Source of the DNA: Pseudanabaena sp. UWO311
GTDB lineage: Bacteria > Cyanobacteriota > Cyanobacteriia > Pseudanabaenales > Pseudanabaenaceae
Direction of reading: 5' to 3'
DNA length: 52,031 nucleotides
Assembly: GCF_006937785.1 (NCBI RefSeq)
Contig: NZ_SJEE01000038.1
Location: forward strand, 1 to 52,031
Position 1 is the stretch's first letter, and every line of letters begins with the position of its first letter. Below the pieces are notes generated by a model. It worked only from the letters and a program-made list of their open reading frames with translations. It ran no database searches and was not told the DNA's origin. Positions 24,267-33,232 of this stretch are shown here, one piece after another. A program made the position numbers and the translations under genes.

Positions 24267-26078
24267 ATGACCATGACATACCGTAAAACGCTAATTCCCT
24301 TTCTTGCTGCTGTTAGCTGCCAAGTCATGATTGCTGACTCCGCACCTTCAGCGACCATACCCGATAGTGGAACTGTAATTCAATTAAACGGGCAGCCTTG
24401 GTCAGGGCGGTGGATCAGGAGGGTGGAGCAAGGACAGCAGAGCTTGTTTGTACAGGAAGACTGGCTGACAGGTGGATTAGGTGTGCAGATGTTGGATTCG
24501 GACAAGGTTGATCGCCAAAGATTACGATGGTTTTCTAGTCCCACATTTTCGCAGGTTGCTTTTGACTATACAGGGCAATTTCGCTATCTCGATCTTGCGC
24601 CTTTCGCAGAGCAATGGCGCACAGAAATTGTGGGAAATGCTCTGAATATTTACACCCCTGATGCTGCAATGCAAGCTGTCCGACGCAGCAAGCAGCCTTG
24701 GGGCGATCGCATTGTAATTGATCTAAATCGCCGCACTCCTTGGCGCGTTACTCAGCAAGGCAATGTGATTACAGTATTTGTATCCGCTGAAGTAGCATCT
24801 GGGTTGCCCATTGGCGTGAATGCGATCGCAGGGAATTTGGTGAAGTCTGTTAATGTGAAACCGCAGGGTAAATTGACCCAGATTCAGATTCAAATGAATG
24901 AATCGATTAATCCTGCGATCGAGATGCTCAGTAATCCAACTCCCAAGCTTGTGATCGACTTACGGCGCGACTATATTCCACCGAGCTTGACAGTTCAATG
25001 GGCGGAAGGCTTGCGAAGGATTGAGCGCGTTGTCGAAATTCCTAACAAGCCAAAAACAGATAAAGAACCTAAAACAATTAAGTTTTCAGTTACGGCTTTA
25101 GAAGTTGATTTAAAATCACCGCGATTGAAATTACGTCCAATTTGGAGTAATCCTGATGGATCTCCCAATGGCATCTTAGGTTTGATGCCTCTTCCGCAAA
25201 TGGTACAGCAAGCCCAAGCGATAGGAGCAATTAATGGCGGATTTTTCAATCGGATTCGGAAATTACCTGTTGGCGCAATTCGGGAAGGAAATCGCTGGCT
25301 AGCAGGAACCGCATTAGTTAGAGGTGCGATCGCTTGGAATGAGAAAGGTGAAACTCTTATTGATCGGCTCAATTTTAAAGAAGAGATCAGTACGGCAAGT
25401 CAAGTAACCATTGCCCTTACTAATCTCAATAGTGGTTATGTGCAGAGAGGAATTGCTCGCTACACTCCTAATTGGGGCAGTGTGTATTCTCCACTTACTG
25501 AAAATGAACTTTTAATTGTGGTTCGTGGCGATCGCGTTGTTGCTCAATATCAAGGTAATGCTGTCGGTGTCGGACAGATAACCATCCCCAGTGATGGATA
25601 TGTGCTAGTGGCGAGACAAACTCCTGAAGCGGCTAAGCAATTACCTGTGGGGATGACTGTTCGTGGCCGTCAAGCCTTTATTCCTGATAAGTTTGCCAGT
25701 TTTTCCAATTTGATTGGTGCTGGTCCTCTGCTGTTGAAAAATGGAAGTCTATCTCTAGATGGAAAACTAGAACAATTTCAAGCGGGATTTGATACTCAAG
25801 CGGCGAATCGTAGCGCGATCGCTACTATTAAAGAGAAGGGTAAACTAATTCTTGCTACTGTTCAAGCTGCTCCTGAAGGAGTTGCCCCCAACTTGTTGCA
25901 AACTGCGGAAGTTCTCAAAAAGATGGGAGCAGTCGATGCACTTAATCTTGATGGCGGTAGTTCTTCCAGCCTATTTCTTGGCGGTGAGATTCTCAATCGT
26001 CCGATAACTGAGATTGCACCTGTGCATAATGCGATCGCAATTTTCATCACTCCACCACCAGCCAAACCACAGTTCTAA
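24267..26078 (+). CDS. Exported phosphodiester glycosidase family protein
   Basis: 603 residues with a signal peptide (about 1-28). The N-terminal half (to ~300) includes TVIQLNGQPWSGRWIRRVEQ and AMIN-like beta segments (RIVIDLNRRTPWRVTQQGN, PKLVIDLRRDY). The C-terminal half is a NAGPA/phosphodiester glycosidase domain: GAINGGFFNRIRKLPVGAI, NLIGAGPLLLKNG and VDALNLDGGSSSSLFLGG. Related domains remove sugar caps or act on cell-surface polymers; a peptidoglycan or sheath role is plausible given the AMIN-like region, but inferred. ATG 24267; a second in-frame ATG is two codons later. Confidence 0.85.
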   Translation: MTMTYRKTLIPFLAAVSCQVMIADSAPSATIPDSGTVIQLNGQPWSGRWIRRVEQGQQSLFVQEDWLTGGLGVQMLDSDKVDRQRLRWFSSPTFSQVAFDYTGQFRYLDLAPFAEQWRTEIVGNALNIYTPDAAMQAVRRSKQPWGDRIVIDLNRRTPWRVTQQGNVITVFVSAEVASGLPIGVNAIAGNLVKSVNVKPQGKLTQIQIQMNESINPAIEMLSNPTPKLVIDLRRDYIPPSLTVQWAEGLRRIERVVEIPNKPKTDKEPKTIKFSVTALEVDLKSPRLKLRPIWSNPDGSPNGILGLMPLPQMVQQAQAIGAINGGFFNRIRKLPVGAIREGNRWLAGTALVRGAIAWNEKGETLIDRLNFKEEISTASQVTIALTNLNSGYVQRGIARYTPNWGSVYSPLTENELLIVVRGDRVVAQYQGNAVGVGQITIPSDGYVLVARQTPEAAKQLPVGMTVRGRQAFIPDKFASFSNLIGAGPLLLKNGSLSLDGKLEQFQAGFDTQAANRSAIATIKEKGKLILATVQAAPEGVAPNLLQTAEVLKKMGAVDALNLDGGSSSSLFLGGEILNRPITEIAPVHNAIAIFITPPPAKPQF

Positions 26079-26115
26079 AATGCTAATAACTTTCTACTAA
26101 CAAGGCAGACAAATT

Positions 26116-26766
26116 TTACTGAGGCAATTCGCCAAAGCGTTCACGATATTGTTTTAGCATTGCCTCCATCTCGATGACTTGTTGATTAGATTGCTCCAAC
26201 ATCCTATTAATCTCGATATATGAATAAAACTTAGTGCCGTCAGGACGATAGATTTGAAGCTCATTAGCCGATACATCAAAGCGAATCCCCAAACGAGGGC
26301 TGATCCAGTTATGATTTTCAAGAATTCTATCTAAGCTGCCATCATTTCTAATCCATATTTCTAGATTGTCATTCTCAGGATTATAAATATAATATTCTTC
26401 AACCCTGTAGCGATCGTAGAAAACGAGCTTCTTTGCCATGTCTAGAGGTTTATTGCTAGGAGAGAGAATCTCAAAAACAACTTGGGGCGCAATATTCCCT
26501 TCTTCCCATTGTTTATATGAACCCCTGTCTCCTTTAGGACGACCAAATACTACCATCGTGTCAGGAGCAGCAGTAATTTGGGTTTGTCCTTCAACGGGAT
26601 ACCACAATAAGTCGCCAGCCACGAATACTTGAGGATTGTTGGTATATAGCCAGTCAATATTTTGCTGAATCGTCAAAATCCATCGAAACTGCTTAGTATT
26701 CTCTGCGATCGGTTTCCCGTCACTTTCGGGATAAATAATTTCAGTTTTGCTCAGTTGATCGAGCAT
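26116..26766 (-). CDS. Uma2 family protein (paralogue A)
   Basis: 216 residues. The N-terminal part (IIYPESDGKPIAENTKQFRW) is followed by the Uma2 fold: APDTMVVFGRPKGDRGSYKQ (Asp), PQVVFEILSPSN (Glu) and VEEYYIYNPENDNLEIW. It ends in a Glu/Gln-rich helix (EQSNQQVIEMEAMLKQYRER). It is clearly a duplicate of the gene at 27623-28336, sharing most of the core. The role of Uma2 proteins is unknown; they are suspected nucleases. Confidence 0.88.
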   Translation of the reverse strand: MLDQLSKTEIIYPESDGKPIAENTKQFRWILTIQQNIDWLYTNNPQVFVAGDLLWYPVEGQTQITAAPDTMVVFGRPKGDRGSYKQWEEGNIAPQVVFEILSPSNKPLDMAKKLVFYDRYRVEEYYIYNPENDNLEIWIRNDGSLDRILENHNWISPRLGIRFDVSANELQIYRPDGTKFYSYIEINRMLEQSNQQVIEMEAMLKQYRERFGELPQ

Positions 26767-26874
26767 AGTTTTTGGCTCTCGAACGTATGCATTTTGCTTA
26801 CTATATCGCGATTTTTATTGAAGCATATCGCCATGAAATTGAATATCGCTTGCATATTCTACTTTCTATAATGC

Positions 26875-26900
26875 GATCGCCTATAACAAGCTTGTTACAA
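26875..26900 (+). repeat. Direct repeat, copy 1 (second at 27574-27599)
   Basis: 26 bases starting GATCGCCTATAACAA, matching 27574-27599 with two differences. The copies bracket the plus-strand Uma2 gene at 26944. Confidence 0.75.
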
Positions 26901-26943
26901 TAAACACAACTCATAATCTCCAATCTAATGCAAACAAAAAAAT

Positions 26944-27510
26944 ATGCTTGCCATATCCCAAGAACCATCTAGAATGTCCATTAAAGAATATCTTGAATGG
27001 GAACCCCAACAAGATATTCGCCATGAATATAGCAATGGTGAAATATTTGCCATGACAGGCGGCACACTCGCCCATAACGATATCACCCTCAACCTCTACA
27101 GAACCCTATATCCCCAAGTGCGATCGCATGGATGTCGCATCAACGTCGCCGATGTCAAGGTGCAAGTTACGACCAATAGCCCCTATTACTATCCTGATGT
27201 CGTCGTCAGTTGCGATCCTCAAGATCTCAACGCCCGTAAATTCATCCAAAGTCCGACCATAATTGCCGAAGTTCTCTCTCCAGGAACCAGCGCAAGAGAT
27301 CGCGGAGAGAAATTTACTAACTACCTCGCTATCCCCACCCTACAAGAGTATCTACTCATCAACTCCGACAAAATATCAGTAGAGCGCTACGCACGCGGCG
27401 AAGGCAGAATGTGGCTGTACTATCCCTATATTGCTGGAGATACGATTACCTTATCGAGTCTTGAATTTGAGTTTGCGATCGAGCTTCTCTACGAAGGGAT
27501 TGTACTTTAA
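26944..27510 (+). CDS. Uma2 family protein
   Basis: 188 residues, a different Uma2 branch from its neighbours. It starts with RMSIKEYLEWEPQQDIRHEY and GEIFAMTGGTLAHNDI, then YYYPDVVVSCDPQDL (Asp), TIIAEVLSPGTSARDRGEKF (Glu) and LQEYLLINSDKISVERY. ATG start. It is inserted, in the opposite orientation, between the two paralogues at 26116 and 27623 and is bracketed by a 26-base direct repeat. Confidence 0.9.
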   Translation: MLAISQEPSRMSIKEYLEWEPQQDIRHEYSNGEIFAMTGGTLAHNDITLNLYRTLYPQVRSHGCRINVADVKVQVTTNSPYYYPDVVVSCDPQDLNARKFIQSPTIIAEVLSPGTSARDRGEKFTNYLAIPTLQEYLLINSDKISVERYARGEGRMWLYYPYIAGDTITLSSLEFEFAIELLYEGIVL

Positions 27511-27573
27511 CTAGAATAGAGAACCTTTAATCTCCACCCATAACCTTCACAGCAGTCCTTGAGAATATCACCA

Positions 27574-27599
27574 GATCGCCTATAACAATCTTGCTACAA
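27574..27599 (+). repeat. Direct repeat, copy 2
   Basis: Matches 26875-26900 with two differences; lies just beyond the 3' end of the paralogue at 27623. Confidence 0.75.
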
Positions 27600-27622
27600 G
27601 TTGTTTTATTGTATAGCGATTT

Positions 27623-28336
27623 TTATTCAGGCAATTCGCCAAAGCGATCGCGATATTGTTTAAGTATCTCCTGCATTTCGGCAAGTTGCTGATTAATTTG
27701 GTCGGCACGTTGACACTCCTGATCAGCGCGTTGATGTTCCTGATCGGCACGTTGACGCTCTTGCTCTAGCATCAAATTTACCTCAATATATGAATAAAAT
27801 TTTGTGCCGTCAGCGTTATAAAGTTGCAGTCTACCTGAAGCGATATCAAGACGAATGCCAAGGCGCGGACTTGTCCAGCTATCGCTAAAATCCATAAGAG
27901 ATAATCCATCAAAGGTTCGTTGCCAAACTTCGAGGACATTTTCTTCAGGGTCATAGAGATAATATTCTTCAACACCGTAGCGCTCAAAAAAGAGCAGCTT
28001 TTTGCTCATTTCAGCGCGGTTATTACTGGGCGAGAGGATTTCAAATACAACTTGGGGGGCGATATTGTCTTCTTCCCATTGCTTGTAAGAGCCTCTGTCT
28101 CCTTTAGGACGACCCATCGCCACCATCACATCAGGTGCAGTAACAATTTTAGATTGACCTTCAACAGGATACCAAAACAAATCGCCAGCCACAAATACTT
28201 GAGGATTGTTGATGAAAAGCAGATCCAAACCTTTTTTAATTTCGACAATCAGTTCAAACTGTTTAGTATTGTCTGCCATAGGTTTCCCGTCGCTTTCGGG
28301 ATAAATGATGTTAGATTTGCTCAGTTGGCTGACCAT
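27623..28336 (-). CDS. Uma2 family protein (paralogue B) with QRADQE tail repeats
   Basis: 237 residues, sibling of the gene at 26116. It shares IIYPESDGKP, NNPQVFVAGDL, WYPVEGQ, GRPKGDRGSYKQWEE and APQVVFEILSPSN. It differs by a C-terminal coiled coil with near-identical hepta-/octapeptides (QRADQEHQRADQECQRADQ) not present in paralogue A, whose tail is shorter, so slippage expanded the coil after duplication. Both end in RFGELP(E/Q). Confidence 0.88.
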   Translation of the reverse strand: MVSQLSKSNIIYPESDGKPMADNTKQFELIVEIKKGLDLLFINNPQVFVAGDLFWYPVEGQSKIVTAPDVMVAMGRPKGDRGSYKQWEEDNIAPQVVFEILSPSNNRAEMSKKLLFFERYGVEEYYLYDPEENVLEVWQRTFDGLSLMDFSDSWTSPRLGIRLDIASGRLQLYNADGTKFYSYIEVNLMLEQERQRADQEHQRADQECQRADQINQQLAEMQEILKQYRDRFGELPE

Positions 28337-28392
28337 TGGCTTTGGCTCCTGAACTTATAGATTGTTTCGATTATACAGCGAAAAATTCTGTA

Positions 28393-28425
28393 AAAGAAAA
28401 AGCACCCAGAGGGTGCTTTTTCTTT
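28393..28425 (-). terminator. Intrinsic terminator of the M1 peptidase gene
   Basis: 15-bp perfect stem with AGA loop and A/T flanks; its right edge includes part of the peptidase stop codon at 28424. Confidence 0.85.
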
Positions 28426-31063
28426 ATGCTTTGGTTTTTGCCTCGATCGCTTCTAGACGACTCTTCAGATCCTGATTGTCTTTACGAACTTGATCGAGTT
28501 CCTCTCGCAGTTGCTTCAGACCTGCGTCCTTACCGATCGCTCTTTGTACGCGCTGAACCGCTTCATCGGCGGCACGACGCACCCGCCCATCAGGAGTCGA
28601 GTCAGACAGCGATCGCAATATGCCAATGGCAGCCGCACTATCAACTTGCCCCAACGCCCCAACCGAAGCCATTTGCGTCAAGAAAAATGTCTCTTGAGCG
28701 ATTACCTTCAAGCGATTGAGAATCTGTTCGGTTTTAGGTTTCGATTGCGATTTACCCATTGCTCCTAAGGCTCTGATGGAAGCTAAACGCAATGGCTGCG
28801 GCACATCAGGTTCCGTATATTTGATGACAGTTTCCAAAGCTTCATCAGAATCCTTGATTTTAGATAGACCTGCGATCGCGCCAGAACGTACTACTTCATT
28901 CCAACCTGCTCTCTCTTTGAGAACTGTCTGTAATAGCTTCACCACCTTGGATGGCTCACGCTCTGTGCTCAAAGCCGCCGCCAATTCACCAGTTAGCCTT
29001 GCTGCGGTTGCTTCCACATTGTAGCTAGGATCGCCTTTTTTGATGAATGGTTTAATCAAATCTAAACTCTTCTGCACTTTGTTTTGTGCCAAGCCACTGA
29101 TTACTGCCATTCTCACCTTTGCATCTGCATCTTCTAAACCCTTTGTCAAAGCTTCAAAAGCTTGATCGAGTTTAATCGAGGCAAGATTTTCCGCAATCTC
29201 CACGCGCACGCCCCAGAATTTTTCATCTAAAAGGGCTTGTCCAAGAGCTTTTACCGATTCTAAACCACCTTTTTTCGCCAAGGCTTCCGCACATTGGATT
29301 CTAGCTATTGGATCGGGGTTAGACTGCAAGCCAGCTTTTAGTTCAGCAACACTATATTCAAGACTGACTTGTTTGAGATAGTTGTTGCCACGATCAAAAC
29401 TGATGTACTTGGGCTTTTTGGATAATGGGAAGTAAAAAGCTTGTTCTTTCTCAAATACACGCACTGTGAAAACTTGGCTGTCTGAAACCTCTTCAAAACC
29501 AAAGCCAATGGGAATCTTCAAATCAAAGAGTTCATCTTGAGTTTGGGAAACTGTGACCTTCGCCAAGTTATTATCACTATCCCAGCTATAGCCAATCTTA
29601 TATTCTGGATGTCCACCACGGAATACATATTGATCGAAGAGAAACATACAGTTTTTACCCGTTGCTTCTTCGATCGCTCTTAGCAGATCAATTGTCTCAA
29701 CGGTCTTATGGGCATTAGTCCGCACAAAATGATGAATCGCTTTCCAAAATAAATCATCACCTAACTCTGTGCGAAGCATGTGATAAACACAGCCGCCCTT
29801 CTCGTAGATATGGCGATCGTATAGCTCGATCGCTTCGCGATAGACATGGGTCACCATTGGACGACGATAACGATCTTTATCTTCGGAAATATACCGCCGC
29901 GCTTCACCTAGCAAATAATAGGCAGCTTCTTCGGCTCCATATTCATGGTCTGTCCATAGCACTTCTGCATAGGTGGCTGCGCCTTCCTTTACCCATGCAT
30001 GTGACCAATGCTTGATCACCAACAAATCGCCAAACCATTGGTGCGCTAATTCGTGGGCAACTAAACTTTCGCTAGAGCGATTATCAAGTGCAGCTCTACT
30101 ATCCAATACACAGCGATCGGTTAACAAAGTAGTGGAAGTGTTTTCCATGCCACCAAAGATGAAATCAGCAACGCAAACCTGTGCATATTTAGGAAATGCA
30201 TAGTCATAGCCATATTTCTCACTAAAGAACTCGATCATCTGTGGGGTCTTGCCCATCGTCAAGATCGCTTCTTCGGCAGTACGAGACTTATCGACATAGT
30301 AAGTTACAGGCTTGCCTTTCCATTCATCCTTTACTTCGACAAAATCACCGATCGCAAGAGTCATCAGATAGCTAGGATGAACTTCTTTTTGTGCCCAATG
30401 ATAAATCTTCTCTTTTTTTTGTTCTTTAACCTCGATCAATTCTCCATTGGAAATCACCATCAAGTCTTTAGGAACTTTAATCCGAATCTCCGAAGTCGCT
30501 AGTTGCCCAGGATAATCAAAGCAAGGGAACCAATAGCGCGAGTCCTCATCTTCGCCCTGTGTCCAAACTTGTGTGGGCTTATTGGGTTGTGCTTCGGTGG
30601 GCTGCACAAAGTAAATACCGCGCTGTGGTTGTTCAGCAGCATAGGCGATCGCAATTTCAATTGGCACACCTGCTTGCGTTGGCTGATTGAGATAAATCTT
30701 CAGGAATTCACCGTCATAATCAAATTTGCATTTAGACTTATCTGGATCAGGTTTCGCTTCTATTTGATCAGTAATAGATACATTGTCAATCCGCAAACTT
30801 ACAGCATCCAAGGTCAGTTCCATGATGCCATCGCGCACAGGTCGCAGACGAATCTTGCAAGTACCTGCGATCGTTTTTTGAGGAATATCAAGCACTAAAT
30901 CTAGAGCAATATGCTCAACTTGTCCTGGGCGATCGGGATTGTAATGGGGCTTTGCTCCTGGCATGTGGAAAGATTTATGTTTTTTCGATTTGTCCCCATC
31001 TCCATCCCAGAAGCCCAATTCTGAGCCTAATTCCAAATAGTTATCCCAAGATTTGCGTGTCAT
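28424..31063 (-). CDS. M1 family metallo-aminopeptidase with HEAT repeats
   Basis: 879 residues. The N-terminal beta domain is followed by the thermolysin-like domain: FGGMENTST (exopeptidase motif, 303-311), then HELAH at 337-341 and the third zinc ligand Glu360 (VKEGAATY), exactly 18 residues after the second His. The remainder (about 560-840) is a chain of HEAT-like repeats (AKVRMAVISGLAQNKVQKSL, PLRLASIRALGAMGKSQSKP) instead of the usual ERAP1-type C-terminal domain, ending in a coiled coil (LREELDQVRKDNQDLKSRLE). Likely a cytoplasmic aminopeptidase. ATG start. Confidence 0.93.
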   Translation of the reverse strand: MTRKSWDNYLELGSELGFWDGDGDKSKKHKSFHMPGAKPHYNPDRPGQVEHIALDLVLDIPQKTIAGTCKIRLRPVRDGIMELTLDAVSLRIDNVSITDQIEAKPDPDKSKCKFDYDGEFLKIYLNQPTQAGVPIEIAIAYAAEQPQRGIYFVQPTEAQPNKPTQVWTQGEDEDSRYWFPCFDYPGQLATSEIRIKVPKDLMVISNGELIEVKEQKKEKIYHWAQKEVHPSYLMTLAIGDFVEVKDEWKGKPVTYYVDKSRTAEEAILTMGKTPQMIEFFSEKYGYDYAFPKYAQVCVADFIFGGMENTSTTLLTDRCVLDSRAALDNRSSESLVAHELAHQWFGDLLVIKHWSHAWVKEGAATYAEVLWTDHEYGAEEAAYYLLGEARRYISEDKDRYRRPMVTHVYREAIELYDRHIYEKGGCVYHMLRTELGDDLFWKAIHHFVRTNAHKTVETIDLLRAIEEATGKNCMFLFDQYVFRGGHPEYKIGYSWDSDNNLAKVTVSQTQDELFDLKIPIGFGFEEVSDSQVFTVRVFEKEQAFYFPLSKKPKYISFDRGNNYLKQVSLEYSVAELKAGLQSNPDPIARIQCAEALAKKGGLESVKALGQALLDEKFWGVRVEIAENLASIKLDQAFEALTKGLEDADAKVRMAVISGLAQNKVQKSLDLIKPFIKKGDPSYNVEATAARLTGELAAALSTEREPSKVVKLLQTVLKERAGWNEVVRSGAIAGLSKIKDSDEALETVIKYTEPDVPQPLRLASIRALGAMGKSQSKPKTEQILNRLKVIAQETFFLTQMASVGALGQVDSAAAIGILRSLSDSTPDGRVRRAADEAVQRVQRAIGKDAGLKQLREELDQVRKDNQDLKSRLEAIEAKTKA

Positions 31064-31137
31064 ATAACTTGATCTCTAATACGTGCCTTGATTTCACCAT
31101 AATATAGCAATCTCAAAAGAGTTGGGAGAATAATAGC

Positions 31138-32112
31138 TTAATGGGAGATGACTATATTGCCAAAATTTTCTGAAGCTGGATTAATGTGATGGCTTAAGTT
31201 ATTTAAATAAATTTCTTGTTTCATGTATTTCAAAATAGTAGAAGCCACAAAATAAGCTAAATTCACAGGTACAGAATTACCAATCATTTGTTCTAGATTT
31301 GTTTTAGTCCCAAAAAACTTAAATGATTCTGGGAATGTTTGAAGATAACTACGTTCAATAGTTGATAAAGGTCTAATTGTGGAAATATCAATATCCTGTG
31401 GATCGCCACTATGCAATTTATAATTTGCAGGTATTGGACGATTAACACCTCTGATAGTTGGACTTGGCTCATCAATTGAAAAAATTCCCCTACGAGCATA
31501 GCTTCTAGGATGTCGATAATAGTATTGTAGCTTCAACTTATCGCCAAGATAATCTCTAATCGTCATCGGTTTATTTGCCAAATCAATCTTAAATAAATCT
31601 ACTAAAGCATTTTGTTTACCCCCAAATTCACCAATCAAGAAAAACCGTGATCGCGACTGTGGCACATGACATAGAGACGCATCTAAAACAACTCCAGACA
31701 AACCATAACCATACCTAATAAACTGGTCAGATATTTGCGGAAGAATAGGACTTTTAGTAATTCTCTGTACATTCTCCATCACAAACCATTTAGGTTTTAT
31801 CTCACAGACAATATTTGCAAAGTTGTAAGTTAGATTTGCGCGATCACCATTTAAATCGCGTTTTCCTGCACTCGAAAAATCTTGACATGGCGACCCTCCA
31901 ATGATCATATCTGGTGCAAATTTACGAATTATTTTAATCGAGGTAACTTCCTCAGATAAATCTTGTTGAATAACTGGGTGATTAAAGTTTTCCCTGTAAA
32001 TATCCAGCGCAATATCCCAGTTGTCAATAGCCGCTAAAATATTAACTCCTGCTTTTTGAAAACCAAGAGATAGTCCACCACAACCACTAAACAAATCAAT
32101 AGTAGTAATCAT
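31138..32112 (-). CDS. C5-cytosine DNA methyltransferase (type II R-M)
   Basis: Adds a methyl group to C5 of cytosine in its recognition site. 324 residues with the full set of motifs: DLFSGCGG (I), GGSPCQDFS with catalytic Cys76 (IV), FVMENVQ (VI), VPQSRSRFFLIGE (VIII), then a target-recognition stretch, RPLSTIERSYLQTFP (IX) and MIGNSVPVNLA (X). It overlaps the upstream endonuclease gene by 4 bases, so the two are cotranscribed. The pair is AT-rich relative to neighbours, as is usual for acquired R-M systems. All catalytic motifs are present, so it should be active. Confidence 0.94.
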   Translation of the reverse strand: MITTIDLFSGCGGLSLGFQKAGVNILAAIDNWDIALDIYRENFNHPVIQQDLSEEVTSIKIIRKFAPDMIIGGSPCQDFSSAGKRDLNGDRANLTYNFANIVCEIKPKWFVMENVQRITKSPILPQISDQFIRYGYGLSGVVLDASLCHVPQSRSRFFLIGEFGGKQNALVDLFKIDLANKPMTIRDYLGDKLKLQYYYRHPRSYARRGIFSIDEPSPTIRGVNRPIPANYKLHSGDPQDIDISTIRPLSTIERSYLQTFPESFKFFGTKTNLEQMIGNSVPVNLAYFVASTILKYMKQEIYLNNLSHHINPASENFGNIVISH

Positions 32113-33163
32113 GAGAATAACTCTGGCGAATTGAAAATAATTGCATCAAATCTACGTTCTGGACTAAGTAGATTTTGACCACCACCCAAAATAATATTTT
32201 TAATTTCGTCTTTTCTAATTCTGGGAGATATCAAGTTCTCACATGACATATAGGGATTCGTTACGTTCCCTGCGGATGCAAAAGCTTTATCATTTTTAGT
32301 ATTGTAAGAAAGCTTGTCAATAATATCTTTATAGTCACATCTGCCATTAATGCAGATATCCAAAAGCATTTTATATAACCAGATACTTGTTCGCGTTTGG
32401 CGAGTTATTTGAGTCGCAGAATTATCATTTTTAGATACTTGTGATATAAACCAAGCAAAAGCTGCATCACTCCATACAAAAACATCAAGACAATTCTCGG
32501 CAAGCTTTGGTGATTTTCCAACAGTCTTCCAAATTGGATGTAAAAGGAACGGCGATTGATTTTTCTCAATATCAATACTGATATCAGAGATACAGCTAAT
32601 AATTTTTGTAATGCTAGTAATTACTTCTCTTGCATCTGACCAATTCTCAACAAATACAGCACTGCTTTCGATATGTTGTCTAACTATCTCAATACTTGTG
32701 CTGACTATACTTGCAGCTAAATATACTATTGTGTCTGGTCTGACCACAATTTCAGAACCAAATTTATCATCACTCAAGTTGCAAGTTGTATTATCAGGTA
32801 ATGCAGTTAATTTAACTTCTAAACCTCGTAAACATTGTCCTGTCGAACTATCTTGAATTACTAAATCAGTTCTAGATAAAGTGCCAACAATATATTTTTG
32901 AAATGGAGTATATTGTGCTTCAAATGCAAAATATGCACTAGTTTCATTGGGTTTAATTCCAAAAACATTGGTAACATCAATTAAACTTATCCCAAATTTT
33001 TGATTTGTTATTGCTATATAATTAGCAGCCAATTCTTGATGATCGAGATAACAAGATAAAGCGGCTGGAAAACTTGAGTTAAATTGATTTTTCCCCAAGC
33101 ATCTACCTTAGTAAAATCTCGATTTGAATTGTCTAAACCAAATAACTTCGCTTGTGTTGCCAT
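32109..33163 (-). pseudogene. HindVP-like type II restriction endonuclease, frameshifted near 5' end
   Basis: From ATG 33163 the frame reads MATQAKLFGLDNSNRDFTKV then DAWGK, and then breaks at a GGGGAAAAA run (33088-33096). Adding one A restores WGKNQFNSSFPAALSCYL and an intact 351-residue protein to 32109. The downstream frame alone can start only at a TTG (33098), with a stop three codons before it. Sequence style (QFNSSFPAALSCYL, GLEVKLTALPDNTT) matches what I recall of the HindVP family. PD-(D/E)XK residues are probably TDLVIQ (Asp) and LEVK (Glu, Lys). It is either a phase-variable/inactive gene or a homopolymer sequencing error. Confidence 0.75.
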
Positions 33164-33232
33164 TAACCCATTCTTATATCGCTAACTGATGTATTTAATC
33201 CAGACCTTAATAGAAAATGGAAATCACTAAAA

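Noticed and set aside
28336-28719. Plus-strand open frames over the M1 peptidase 3' end
   Set aside because: They are opposite-strand shadows of a long well-conserved gene.
32109-33098. Endonuclease starting at TTG 33098 as an intact 329-residue gene
   Set aside because: The upstream frame contains the missing conserved N-terminus and a single-base change restores it, so an intact short form is unlikely.
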